Positions 53,009 to 62,506 of a DNA stretch of 64,000 nt are shown here, in pieces. The translations under genes and the position numbers were made by a program. How positions within the stretch are numbered: the first letter of the stretch is position 1; each line of letters starts with the position of its first letter. The stretch comes from Methanoculleus sp. UBA374 (GTDB taxonomy: Archaea > Halobacteriota > Methanomicrobia > Methanomicrobiales > Methanoculleaceae): positions 85,916 to 149,915 of the forward strand of contig DAYL01000029.1 in assembly GCA_002508705.1 (NCBI GenBank), written 5' to 3'. The notes under the pieces are model-generated. The model did no database searches. It was not told the origin of the DNA and saw only the letters and a program-made list of their open reading frames with translations.

Positions 53009-54128
53009 TGATGACACCGACGGCTGTCTTGATCTCTTCGTCCGTGATCACGAGCGGCGGGACGAGGCGGAGGTTCCCGTCGGCGGCGCAGTTGACGAGC
53101 ACGCCGTTCTCGGCACAGGTCCGCTGCACTTCCGGACACCGGTCGCCGACCGAGATCCCGATCATCAGGCCGCGGCCGCGGGGAGTGTGGCGGGAGAGGC
53201 CATTCATGAACATCTCGCCCTTCCGCGGGATGTCGGGGAGGATCTCCTCGATGACATCGATCGTCGCGAGTGCCGCCGCACAGGCGAGCGGCCCCCCGGC
53301 GAACGTACTCCCGTGCTCACTCCTCTGAAACTCGAGCCCCTCCCTGGCGACGAGCGCGCCGATGGGGAAACCGCTTGCAAGCCCCTTTGCGATCGTGACG
53401 ATATCGGGGGCAACGCCGGTGTGCTGGAAGGCGAACCATTTGCCCGTCCGACCCATTCCGGTCTGCACCTCGTCGACGATCATCAGCGCACCGGTATCGT
53501 CGCAGATCTCCCGGATGCCCCGGAGGAAATCATCGGGCGGGATCAGGACGCCTGCTTCACCCTGGATCGGTTCGACAAAGACCCCGGCGGTATCCGCATC
53601 GACGGCCTCTGCGAGAGCGTCGAGGTCGCCGTAGTCGACGAATGTGCAGGAGGGCGAGAGCGGTTCGAACGGCTCCCGAATAGCGGGTTTGTGGGTGACG
53701 GCGAGCGACCCGCACGTCCTGCCGTGGAACCCGTGATTGAACGCAACGAACTTCTTTCTCCCCGTCCGGACGCGGGAGAGTTTTATCGCGCCCTCGTTCG
53801 CCTCCGCGCCGGAGTTCGAGAAGAAAGCCTTTGCGAGCCCCGTGATCCCCACCAGTCGCTCCGCAAGTTCCGCCTGGTTCGGGACGTAGTAGAGGTTCGA
53901 GCAGTGGATCAGTTGGTGGGCCTGATCGCAGATCGCTTTCACAACCTTCGGGTGGCAGTGGCCGGTGCTGCAGACCGCAATCCCCGCCACACAGTCGATG
54001 TATTCCCGTCCTTCGTCGTCCCAGACGCTTGAGCCCGCGCCGCGGACAACTTTCATCGTCCGGCCGAACGCGGGCATGTAGTAGCGTGCATCAAGCACCC
54101 GTGAATCTTCTGCCATGGTCTCACTCAT
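52992..54128 (-). CDS. argD: Acetylornithine aminotransferase
   Basis: A 378-residue class III aminotransferase: [64 protein letters not shown] and PLP lysine in [14 protein letters not shown]. Makes N-acetylornithine in arginine synthesis and may also act in lysine synthesis. The ATG overlaps the guaA stop by eight bases. Confidence 0.93.
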   Translation of the reverse strand: MSETMAEDSRVLDARYYMPAFGRTMKVVRGAGSSVWDDEGREYIDCVAGIAVCSTGHCHPKVVKAICDQAHQLIHCSNLYYVPNQAELAERLVGITGLAKAFFSNSGAEANEGAIKLSRVRTGRKKFVAFNHGFHGRTCGSLAVTHKPAIREPFEPLSPSCTFVDYGDLDALAEAVDADTAGVFVEPIQGEAGVLIPPDDFLRGIREICDDTGALMIVDEVQTGMGRTGKWFAFQHTGVAPDIVTIAKGLASGFPIGALVAREGLEFQRSEHGSTFAGGPLACAAALATIDVIEEILPDIPRKGEMFMNGLSRHTPRGRGLMIGISVGDRCPEVQRTCAENGVLVNCAADGNLRLVPPLVITDEEIKTAVGVINAALG

Positions 54129-55038
54129 ACTCTATCGTCGCGGGGGGTTTCGGGGTGACGTCGTAGACGACCCGGGAAACCCCGGGGATAGCGGCGGTGA
54201 TCCGGGCTGCCATCCGCGAAAGCGTCTCGTGGGGCAGGAGCAGCGGGTCGGCGGTCATGCCGTCCCGCGACTGGACGGCCCGGACCGCGACGATCCAGCC
54301 GAGCAGCCGGACGTCCCCTTTCACCCCGGTCCCGAGGCCGATGAGCGCCGCAAAGCACTGCCAGGGGTGGAATTCCTCCACCAGGCACTCCTCGACGATG
54401 GCGTTTGCCTCCCGGACGATCGCGATCTTCTCTCTCGTCACCTCACCGAGGACCCTGACGGCAAGCCCCGGTCCCGGGAAGGGCATCCGGTGCTGGATCT
54501 CCACCGGAAGCCCGAGCCCGCCGGCGACCTCGCGGACCTCATCCTTGTAGAGGTCCGCGAGCGGCTCGATGACGCCTTTGAACTTGATGTCGAGGGGCAT
54601 GCCGCCCACGTTGTGGTGGCTTTTTATTCCCCCTTCGCTCTCGATACGGTCGGGGTAGATGGTCCCCTGCAGGAGCATCGTCGCTCCCTTGCGCTTCGCC
54701 TCCCGCTCGAAGATCCGGACGAACTTCTCGCCGATGGCTTTGCGTTTTGCTTCGGGGTCCGCGACCCCCTTGAGCGCCGCAAAGAACTCATCGCCCGCAT
54801 CCACAATGTGGAGATTTTTCCCGTCGAAGAGAGAGCGTATCCGTTCGGTCTCTCCCTTTCGCATGAGGCCGGTATCCACGTATATCGGGATGAGCCGATC
54901 GCCGATGGCACGGGAGGCAAGCTCCGCGCAGACCGACGAGTCCACGCCGCCGGAGAGCGCCATCACGACCTTCTCTTCTCCGGCGGCATCGCGTATTCGC
55001 CGGATCGCCTGATCGATAAACTTCTCGACGTTTACCAT
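54121..55038 (-). CDS. guaA: GMP synthase, ATP-pyrophosphatase subunit
   Basis: The 305-residue synthetase subunit (GuaAb) of the two-subunit archaeal GMP synthase, which aminates XMP. PP-loop SGGVDSSV (29-36); [31 protein letters not shown] and the C-terminal [10 protein letters not shown] dimer motif. The glutaminase subunit is not in the window. 4 bp from pyrG. Confidence 0.95.
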   Translation of the reverse strand: MVNVEKFIDQAIRRIRDAAGEEKVVMALSGGVDSSVCAELASRAIGDRLIPIYVDTGLMRKGETERIRSLFDGKNLHIVDAGDEFFAALKGVADPEAKRKAIGEKFVRIFEREAKRKGATMLLQGTIYPDRIESEGGIKSHHNVGGMPLDIKFKGVIEPLADLYKDEVREVAGGLGLPVEIQHRMPFPGPGLAVRVLGEVTREKIAIVREANAIVEECLVEEFHPWQCFAALIGLGTGVKGDVRLLGWIVAVRAVQSRDGMTADPLLLPHETLSRMAARITAAIPGVSRVVYDVTPKPPATIEYE

Positions 55039-55042
55039 TCTG

Positions 55043-56638
55043 TTATCTCACCTGGTCTTTTGAAGAGGATTTATTCTTTTTGCACGCCTCTACAAAGCCG
55101 ATGTAGGGCGGAGAGGGTTTTGTCGGACTCGACTTGAACTCGGGGTGGAACTGGGTGGCGAGGTAGAAGGGGTGGTCCGGAAGTTCGCAGATCTCCATCC
55201 GCTCCCCGCATGAGCCAGAAAAGACGAGGGCGGCGTCTTCGAGGTCTTTGATGAACATGGGGTTCACCTCGTAACGGTGCCGGTGCCGTTCCACGGTCCC
55301 GGTCTTGCCGTAGAGTTCGGCCGCTCTTGTTCCTTCTTTGAGATCGACGTTGCAGTTCCCGAGGCGCATCGTGCCGCCGAGGTTCGAGACGTCCTCCTGC
55401 TCGGGAAGGATGGCAATGACATGCGTTCCCGGCCCCATCTCTTCGCTGGTGGCGTCGGGTATGCCGAGGACATGCCGTGCGTACTCGATCACCGAGAGCT
55501 GGAAGCCGAGACAGAGGCCGAGATAGGGCTTCCTGTTCTCGCGGGCGTATTGTATCGCCCGGATCTTGCCCTCGATCCCGCGCTTGCCGAATCCCCCGGG
55601 GATCAGGATGCCGTCCACATCGGCAAGATCGCGGAGGCTGAACGTCTCCGCATCCAGCCAGCGTATGTTTACCTCGGTGGAGAGAGCCCGGCCGGCGTGT
55701 TTGAGCGACTCCTTGATGGACATGTAGACGTCCTCGATCCCGTACTTGCTTACGATGGCGACCGTCACCCGGCTCGTGTACTCCTGCGAGACGACCCGGT
55801 ACCACGTGGGGTCCGGTTCCCTGTTCTCGAGGGCCAGGTAACCGCAGATGACGTCTGCAAGTCCTTCTTTCTCCAGTTCTACCGGGATCTGGTAGATGTC
55901 CGGGACGTCCTTTGCGGAGACCACGGCCTTTGCCGGGACGTCGGTAAAGGCGGAGATCTTCTTCTTCGTCTGCGGGCCGATCACCTCGCTGCTCCTGCCC
56001 ACGATGATATCGGGCTGCAGCCCGAGTTCCCGAAGCGCCTTGACCGAGTGCTGCGTGGGCTTGGTCTTGAGGTCGCCCATGGTGTCCACCGGGACCAGGG
56101 TGACGTGGACGAGAAGCATGTCCTGCGGCGCAAGTTCGCCGTGCATCTGTCGGACGGCCTCAAGGAACGGCATGCTCTCGATATCGCCGACCGTGCCGCC
56201 GACCTCCACCATGCAGATCTCAGCCTTCTTGCCGCCGTTTACTTCTACTTCTGCCGCCCCGCGGATACAGTGCTTGATCTCGTCGGTGATATGGGGGATG
56301 ATCTGGACGGTCGCGCCGAGGAAGTCCCCGCGCCGCTCTTTCTCGATGACGTTCCGATAGACCTTTCCGGTCGTGATATTGTGGAGCGACTTGAGGTTGA
56401 TGTCCAGAAACCGTTCGTAGTTGCCCAGGTCGAGGTCGACCTCTCCCCCGTCGGAGAGGACGAAGACCTCCCCGTGCTGGGCGGGGTTCATGGTGCCGGC
56501 ATCGATGTTCAGATACGGGTCGATCTTCACCGCCGTTACCTGGTAGCCGCGATTTTTCAAGAGGCGACCTATGGAGGCGGTGGTGATGCCTTTCCCGAGT
56601 CCGCTCATGACGCCGCCGGTTACAACAATGTACTTCAA
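55043..56638 (-). CDS. pyrG: CTP synthase
   Basis: A 531-residue enzyme that makes CTP from UTP, ATP and glutamine. N-terminal amidoligase: [41 protein letters not shown]-terminal class I glutamine amidotransferase: PGGFGKRG, nucleophile Cys in [10 protein letters not shown], and [13 protein letters not shown]. First gene of the operon pyrG-guaA-argD-hisC-AK6-CDP-alcohol transferase. Confidence 0.97.
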   Translation of the reverse strand: MKYIVVTGGVMSGLGKGITTASIGRLLKNRGYQVTAVKIDPYLNIDAGTMNPAQHGEVFVLSDGGEVDLDLGNYERFLDINLKSLHNITTGKVYRNVIEKERRGDFLGATVQIIPHITDEIKHCIRGAAEVEVNGGKKAEICMVEVGGTVGDIESMPFLEAVRQMHGELAPQDMLLVHVTLVPVDTMGDLKTKPTQHSVKALRELGLQPDIIVGRSSEVIGPQTKKKISAFTDVPAKAVVSAKDVPDIYQIPVELEKEGLADVICGYLALENREPDPTWYRVVSQEYTSRVTVAIVSKYGIEDVYMSIKESLKHAGRALSTEVNIRWLDAETFSLRDLADVDGILIPGGFGKRGIEGKIRAIQYARENRKPYLGLCLGFQLSVIEYARHVLGIPDATSEEMGPGTHVIAILPEQEDVSNLGGTMRLGNCNVDLKEGTRAAELYGKTGTVERHRHRYEVNPMFIKDLEDAALVFSGSCGERMEICELPDHPFYLATQFHPEFKSSPTKPSPPYIGFVEACKKNKSSSKDQVR

Positions 56639-56777
56639 ACTCCTGTTCCCCTCCGAAATGTTCCAGAGTTTCTATCTCATGTATGTGATCTCGGATATTG
56701 AGAATGTATGGTTCCCGTATCCCCCGGGACGTTCTGCCGGCGTAATAAGGGGTTTTTTGCGGGAACCTGCCGCGATG

Positions 56778-57188
56778 CTATCGGCCTACAACCGCGAACG
56801 AGGTCGATGTCCGGGATAGGAGGGTATCATCCGCCGCGTTCCGGACCTCTCCGTCTGCAAACGCTACGCGGCGTCCTTTACGGATGACTCTGCCGGTGGC
56901 GACGATCCTTCCGGCATTGACCCCTTTTATGAAACTGGTGTGCTCGTCGATCGTGGCGATCTCTTCCGTATCGGTAAGAAGCGTGTGGAGTGCAAGCGCG
57001 ATAGCCTCGTCTGCAAGCGCCACGTAGATCCCCCCCTGAAGCCACCCGACGCCGTTCAACATATCCGGCCGAACCTCCATGCTGAGGCGGGCGCATCCGT
57101 CGCCGAACTCCTCCGCCTCGATGCCCATCAGTGTAAAGAAGGGATTCGCATCTCTTCCTATCCGTTTTAGTTCGTCAATGTAGCCCAC
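56778..57188 (-). CDS. PaaI-like hotdog thioesterase
   Basis: A 136-residue single hotdog domain: FFTLMGIEAEEFGDG, LNGVGWLQGGIYVALADEAIALAL (a variation of the NxxGxxHGG motif with Gln in place of His), and the IDEHTSFIKGV strand. Acyl-CoA thioesterase activity is likely in the family; the natural substrate is unknown. GTG start. Confidence 0.82.
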   Translation of the reverse strand: MGYIDELKRIGRDANPFFTLMGIEAEEFGDGCARLSMEVRPDMLNGVGWLQGGIYVALADEAIALALHTLLTDTEEIATIDEHTSFIKGVNAGRIVATGRVIRKGRRVAFADGEVRNAADDTLLSRTSTSFAVVGR

Positions 57189-57288
57189 ATAACCACGCCT
57201 GTCTTACGGTGTTTTGGGGTCGGCCCGGATAAGTTTTGTGAATTTCATATAACAACAAATATCTCTTCCATCGAACACCTGTAACTGT

Positions 57289-58464
57289 ATGGATGATGCG
57301 TGGCAGCCCGAAGCGCTTCGAAATCGGAGACTTGAGCAACTTCGGGCTACCATGGACGATTACGTTGCGGCGCACATCGATCAGGTGGAGGCCAACCTCC
57401 CGGTCTTCTTCGGGCACGTTGCCGCTACGCTCGATAAGGCCTTTCCCGACCTCCTCGACGGGGCCTACGACGATTTCATCGATGCAACCACCTTCACGCT
57501 TCTCAACACCACGCGCGAACCTCCTACGCCGGAGTTTCTCGAAAAGATCCTGCGGCACGCCATGGGAAACAAGCGGCGTCGTCGGGGACGGGCGACCCTC
57601 GATGTGATCGTAGGCCTCAAACTGGTCGATACCGGCAACTACCCTCAGGCAATCGAATACTTTACCCGTTACCGGAACTACGACGGTCGGGTCAACACGG
57701 CGATCGCTTACATTTACTATGCTCTCTCCCTGGCACCGAACAGGAAGCGGGATCTTCGCCCCGATGATATGGAACTTCATGCCCGGGAGGAGATGCTGAA
57801 CCTCGCCCGGACCCGCGCTCCGCTCAATCGTTTGGAGGTGTTCAATCGTAAAGACACCCGGCTGAACCAGATCTTCTGGTTCATGCTGGACCTCGCATTC
57901 ACCTGGTTTCCGAGCGAACCCGAGTTTTACCGTATCGGGATTCTGCGGGCAAACTACGAGGACGACCTCGATCGTCGCCAGCACCTCCTCGATTACGCCC
58001 TGGAGCGGTTCCCGGATAACAGGTCCTTCCTGGTGGAGGCGTTTGACACCCGCGTAAAACTGTGCAGCGGGAGCGGTGCCGCCGCTATCGTCAAACAGAT
58101 GATGCAACAGTATCCTGACGACCACGGCTCGCTTTATTTCGGGATGAAACTTGCGATCCTCGGAGCGCAGCCGAAATCCTACGCAAGTTTTCGAAAACTT
58201 GCCATCTTAAACGGGTTTCCCCGGCACCTCCTGCTGCTGCTGGACGCCGTGCTCGAGGTCATGTGCAACCACAAGACCGAGAGTTACCTCTGCTTCGAAG
58301 AGGCAAAGAAGGCCCTGGCCTGGCGGAGCCACTATATTGCAGCGCTCGAGTATATCCTCCGGGATTTCATCGAAGGGGATGACGACCGGGCAAAACGGGC
58401 GAAATCGACTCTGTTTTCGAGCGTCGACCAGTACTGTATGAATGTCCTGAAGATCGAGGGGTAA
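57289..58464 (+). CDS. Uncharacterised helical protein, 391 residues
   Basis: A soluble, largely alpha-helical protein without signal or membrane segments. The region about 120-300 has helix pairs with TPR-like spacing (VDTGNYPQAIEYFTRYRNY, PDNRSFLVEAFDTRVKL). RRRRGR near 107 is strongly basic. I do not recognise a family. It has an independent promoter (CATATAACAAC at about 57248) and is divergent from the thioesterase gene. Confidence 0.75.
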   Translation: MDDAWQPEALRNRRLEQLRATMDDYVAAHIDQVEANLPVFFGHVAATLDKAFPDLLDGAYDDFIDATTFTLLNTTREPPTPEFLEKILRHAMGNKRRRRGRATLDVIVGLKLVDTGNYPQAIEYFTRYRNYDGRVNTAIAYIYYALSLAPNRKRDLRPDDMELHAREEMLNLARTRAPLNRLEVFNRKDTRLNQIFWFMLDLAFTWFPSEPEFYRIGILRANYEDDLDRRQHLLDYALERFPDNRSFLVEAFDTRVKLCSGSGAAAIVKQMMQQYPDDHGSLYFGMKLAILGAQPKSYASFRKLAILNGFPRHLLLLLDAVLEVMCNHKTESYLCFEEAKKALAWRSHYIAALEYILRDFIEGDDDRAKRAKSTLFSSVDQYCMNVLKIEG

Positions 58465-58710
58465 CAAAAGTCCTGCAAGGGCTCCCGGGTTCCTGTCGCG
58501 TATAACCCCGTGCTGTTCCCGTGGATCGTCGGGACCCCTTTAATGGGTGCTAAATCCCCTGGGGGTTCTTTTGTATTCTTAAAAACGCGTTTACTCAAAG
58601 TTCCATCGAAAATAGATAACGATGGGTATATTTACTCTAACAGGCAAAACCTCCTACGGGTTACGCTCGGGCGTCTTGAATCCGGGTCGGCCGGCGGAGG
58701 ATCGGTTACA

Positions 58711-60000
58711 ATGACGGGAAACACTACTACGCATAACACTGGCAGGGAGGTATCCGGGGTCGAAGCCGCCCGCGAATCGCCGCATCCCGGGGCGGATGTC
58801 TGCCTCTCGATCCTCCGCGAATCGCCGGACGGGCTTGTTCTGGTGGACGATACGGGCGAGTGCCGGTACCTGAACCCGGCGTTTACCCGGATCACCGGAT
58901 ATACCCTCGAGGACATTCCCGTGTTGAATGCGTGGTTCGAGCGTGCTCATCCGAATCCGGCGTATCGACAGGAAGTCCTGGAGATATGGCAGGAACTGGT
59001 CCGTGGCGACCGGGACACTCTGGTCGCCGGTGTGGTTTGCCGGGATGGGAAGAAGGTGCGGGATATCGAGCTCCGGCGGGTGCCGGTTGGCGGCGGCTGC
59101 AGTTTGCTCACTCTCCGGGACGTCACCGAGCAGGTTCTGGTCGAGGAGCGTCTCAGGCAGACCACTTCCGAGCTGACCGCAGTGATCGAGGCTTTTCCTG
59201 ATCTCTTCCTCCGGCTGAACGCCGACGGCACGATTCTCGATTCCCGCGCAGGCAGGCTGGCGGAGGTCTCGCTTGCGTCCCGGATGCTGCTCGGGCGACG
59301 GGTACAGGACCAGTTCCCTGCCGGAATCGGGGTGGCGCTTCTGGATGCGCTGCGGCAGGCCGTTCGGACGGATACACCTGCCGCACCCCTGGAGTTCAGT
59401 CATGCGGAGGCCGGGAAGGTCCGGCATTATGAGGCGCGCGTCGTGCCGATGTACGAGATGCAGGCGATGACCGTCGTCAGGGATATTACGGAGCGGAAGG
59501 AAGCGGAGCAGGAACTGCGTCGCCACCGCGAGCACCTGGAGGACCTCGTTGCCGAGCGAACCGCCGACCTCGAACATTCGAACCAGCGTCTCCGGCGTCT
59601 CCTCTATTACATCGAGATGACCGAGAGGCAGGCCGCCGGGGAGTGGCTGGACTCGTCGATCGAGCAGGGCACCCTGAACCCGGCCGAACCCGAAGAGGGG
59701 CGGATCACCGTCGACGCCTCCGGGACGGTCCTCGTCGTCAACCGGGCGGCCGAACGTCTGACCGGCTATGCAGGGGAGGAACTGACCGGGAAACCCCTCT
59801 GGCCGCTCCTCCCGGGAGGCGATCTCCAGGGGGTCCTCTCGTCGGTGGTCCTCAGGCAGGGCAGGTCCGCGGAGTGCGTCGAAGGAGCGGTGCTCGTGAG
59901 AGACGACGGTTCAAAACGGCTGGTCCGCGTCTGTGCCGACCCGATCACCGATGCTGCTGGTGCCGTGATCGGTATGGTCTGTATGCTTCGAAAACAGTGA
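58711..60000 (+). CDS. PAS-domain protein without kinase domain
   Basis: A 429-residue protein with three PAS domains: about 30-150 (SPDGLVLVDDTGECRYLNPAFTRITGY), 155-270 (LFLRLNADGTILDSRAG) and 320-428 (ITVDASGTVLVVNRAAERLTGYAGEELTG), with a coiled coil between the second and third (about 265-310). No histidine kinase, receiver or cyclase domain follows, so it must signal through a partner. ATG at 58711 is preceded by GGAGG; GGTATATTTAC at about 58625 is a likely promoter. Confidence 0.85.
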   Translation: MTGNTTTHNTGREVSGVEAARESPHPGADVCLSILRESPDGLVLVDDTGECRYLNPAFTRITGYTLEDIPVLNAWFERAHPNPAYRQEVLEIWQELVRGDRDTLVAGVVCRDGKKVRDIELRRVPVGGGCSLLTLRDVTEQVLVEERLRQTTSELTAVIEAFPDLFLRLNADGTILDSRAGRLAEVSLASRMLLGRRVQDQFPAGIGVALLDALRQAVRTDTPAAPLEFSHAEAGKVRHYEARVVPMYEMQAMTVVRDITERKEAEQELRRHREHLEDLVAERTADLEHSNQRLRRLLYYIEMTERQAAGEWLDSSIEQGTLNPAEPEEGRITVDASGTVLVVNRAAERLTGYAGEELTGKPLWPLLPGGDLQGVLSSVVLRQGRSAECVEGAVLVRDDGSKRLVRVCADPITDAAGAVIGMVCMLRKQ

Positions 60001-60013
60001 GGTGCGGGAGCGC

Positions 60014-60796
60014 TCAGAGCCGAAAGCCGCAGGACTCCGGGTGCACCGGGCCGGGGTCCTGGGGCGCTACGGTGACCCCTACCTGGTCGGAGTAGAATCC
60101 GAGCCCTTCGAGCGCGGAGAGAAGCGCCTTCTCGTGGGTATTGTTGATCTCGCTTAAGTGGGCGAGGACCGCCATGTGGATGTGGTCGGCGAGCCTCTGC
60201 AGGCATCGGGCGGCATCGGGGTTTGAGAGGTGGCCGCGTTTCGACCGTATCCGGCTTTTTAGATACGCGGGATAGGGTCCGTTCTCAAGCATCTCCGGGC
60301 AGTGGTTGCTCTCCAGGAGGACGGCGTCGCAGGAGGCGAGCCGGTCGAACATGGAGGCGGTGACGGTGCCGGTATCGGTGCAGCACCCGATGCGGAGGTC
60401 GCCTTCGGTGATGCGGAACCCGCAGGGTTCCCGTGCGTCGTGGGAGGTCGGGAAGGCCTCGACCGAGAAGTCCCCGAGACAGAACGGTTCGTCGTACCGA
60501 CACCTCCGGACTGTTGTCGTCTCCCCGCATCTTCCCGAGAACGCTTCAAGCGTGCCGCCGGTCGCGTAGACGGGCACGTCCAGCCTCCTTGCCAGGACAT
60601 CGACGCCCCGGATGTGGTCGATATGCTCGTGGGTAACGAGAATCCCTTCGATGAGCCCTGCATCTCCTCCGGCGGCTCTGAGGCGCCGAAGGGTTTCACG
60701 CGCTGAGAGCCCCGCATCGATGAGCAACGCACCGCGCTCTCCTCGGAGGTAGGTGCAATTCCCTTTGCTCCCGCTGGCGAGGATCGTCAGTTTCAT
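60014..60796 (-). CDS. Metallo-beta-lactamase-fold hydrolase, WalJ/YycJ-like
   Basis: A 260-residue MBL protein. Metal ligands HxHxDH at H56, H58, D60, H61 (THEHIDH), then FPTSHDAREP, CCTDTGTV, and HLSEINNTHEKAL. ASGSKGNCTYL at the N-terminus is typical of the YycJ (WalJ) group, which includes 5'-3' DNA exonucleases. Substrate not proven. Converges with the PAS gene 13 bp away. Confidence 0.88.
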   Translation of the reverse strand: MKLTILASGSKGNCTYLRGERGALLIDAGLSARETLRRLRAAGGDAGLIEGILVTHEHIDHIRGVDVLARRLDVPVYATGGTLEAFSGRCGETTTVRRCRYDEPFCLGDFSVEAFPTSHDAREPCGFRITEGDLRIGCCTDTGTVTASMFDRLASCDAVLLESNHCPEMLENGPYPAYLKSRIRSKRGHLSNPDAARCLQRLADHIHMAVLAHLSEINNTHEKALLSALEGLGFYSDQVGVTVAPQDPGPVHPESCGFRL

Positions 60797-60883
60797 TGTA
60801 AGATTGGTGGGCTGTGCGGATATTTAAGGGCGCGGCGATGAACCGTACGAAAAGAGCCTTGGGGTACGGGATACCATCTCCTG

Positions 60884-62269
60884 ATGAACGGCATGAGCGG
60901 GACGGACGGCTCCTGGCAGGGGCAGGTTCACGGGATCGTTGCGAGTCTCGGAGACGGCCGGGCATGCATTGAGCGGAAAGCGGTGCGTGACCTCGTCAAC
61001 ACCTACCTTGTCCGGTCGCTCGACACGACGGCGCTCCGGTTCAGCCTTCCCGTCCTGCTCGCGGCGCCGGCTGGCGCATCCGGCCCCGGCTCCGACGGGG
61101 CCGTCGGGGTGACCATCGAGGCGATCAAGGCGGCGGTTCCCGGAGAGCGCGACCTCGGCCCGATTGCCGGGGCCGGGACGGAGCACCCCGTTCATTGTCT
61201 GCCGAACGTGGAGCCGGTCACGCTGATCGCATCAAGGAGCGCCATCGGGACCGACCTCTGGCGGCCGGACCCGGACAACCGGATCGACGACGACGGTCTC
61301 CACCTCGTCGTCAGGGGGGCTCTCCCGTATCCCGGCCCGCCCACGCCGGGTAGTGTCGGGGAGGTCAGGGAACGCCTCGGGGCGCTTGTCGAGGCTCTCG
61401 ACCGTGTCGTGCGCCGGGTGCCCGACCGGACCCTCGTTGCAGCACGGGCCCTCTCCGTCGACCAGAAGGCCCTCCGGCGCGCCCTGCCCGGGATGGGGCT
61501 CGTTGCGTTCATCGCCGACGGCACCCGCCCGGCCCGCCGGTTTACCCGGTTCCGGTGCCACCACAGGATCGCGGGCCCGAAGGAGGGCGTGCATATTCCC
61601 TTTTGCTGCCCGCGGGAACTCGACCCGGTCGAGGTGGAGGTTGCCGGGAGCGGCAGGACGATAACCGGGCTCGGGCTCCGGCGCCGGGAGGCCTTCGCGG
61701 TCGCGGGCTCGAACGCCGAAGGGAAGAGCACGTTTCTTCATGCGGTGATTGCCGGGCAGGACGATCACGCCGCCGGGGACGGGCGGGAGTTTCTCGTCAG
61801 CGTCGACGGGGTCACCCGGGCGGAGGCGGGCGAGCGGTACCTTGCGGGGGCGGACGTCAGCCTCTTCTTTCACAGCCTTCCGCCGGGGGTCTCGGGTGGT
61901 CCCCGGGCGGCCACCGGTCAGGGGAGCGGTTCCCTCGTGATGGCGCACGAGATCCAGACCGCGCTCCGCGCCGCGTCGCCGCTCCTCATCCTTGACGAGG
62001 ACCGCGCCGCAACCAACCTGCTGGTGCCGGGATGCCTCCAGAGCGGCGAGGTGACCCCGCTCTCCACCCTGCTTGCCGTCCGGAGGGAGGCGTTCGGAGA
62101 GACGGCAATTCTCTTCGCCGCCTCGTCGCTCGACATCCTGATCGCGCAGGCCGACCGAATCCTGCAACTCACCGGCCACGAAGCGCGGGCACTCGACCCC
62201 GGCGAGTTTCGGCGGCGGCTTGATGCGCATCTCGCAGAGGTGCGGGAACACCTTGCGGCACGGGGGTGA
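60884..62269 (+). CDS. COG3044 predicted ABC-class ATPase
   Basis: A 461-residue protein that matches the COG3044 family of ABC-class ATPases. Walker A is GSNAEGKST; then GDGREFLVSVDGV, ADVSLFFHSLPPGV, a GSGS signature-like segment, and Walker B LLILDEDRAATNLLV with two acidic residues. No transmembrane part and no known partner. The N-terminal half (1-270) is specific to the family and of unknown function. A TATA-like GATATTTAAGG stands at about 60820. Confidence 0.82.
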   Translation: MNGMSGTDGSWQGQVHGIVASLGDGRACIERKAVRDLVNTYLVRSLDTTALRFSLPVLLAAPAGASGPGSDGAVGVTIEAIKAAVPGERDLGPIAGAGTEHPVHCLPNVEPVTLIASRSAIGTDLWRPDPDNRIDDDGLHLVVRGALPYPGPPTPGSVGEVRERLGALVEALDRVVRRVPDRTLVAARALSVDQKALRRALPGMGLVAFIADGTRPARRFTRFRCHHRIAGPKEGVHIPFCCPRELDPVEVEVAGSGRTITGLGLRRREAFAVAGSNAEGKSTFLHAVIAGQDDHAAGDGREFLVSVDGVTRAEAGERYLAGADVSLFFHSLPPGVSGGPRAATGQGSGSLVMAHEIQTALRAASPLLILDEDRAATNLLVPGCLQSGEVTPLSTLLAVRREAFGETAILFAASSLDILIAQADRILQLTGHEARALDPGEFRRRLDAHLAEVREHLAARG

Positions 62270-62469
62270 GGGAGAGGATTCTACTGGTCTCGAACCTCCG
62301 CACGTCTTGAGGTATGTGTCCTGATGCGAAAGTGCGCCGCGTGATGCGGTTGGAGAGCTCCGATGGCGATTCCGCCGGTGCCTTGCAGCAGGGAGTGAAA
62401 ACGTGGGATTCATTTTGTAGCGCCTTCATTCTGCAGGGTGAGACCAGATCGGTGGACACCCGTTTCATC

Positions 62470-62480
62470 AGTTATATTAG
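62470..62480 (+). promoter_or_regulatory. TATA box of the PLD-SNF2 gene
   Basis: AGTTATATTAGAAC, 27-37 bases before the GTG at 62507. It lies in a 237-bp gap that otherwise shows no gene. Confidence 0.5.
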
Positions 62481-62506
62481 AACATACGTGCCATTTTTTG
62501 TTACAG

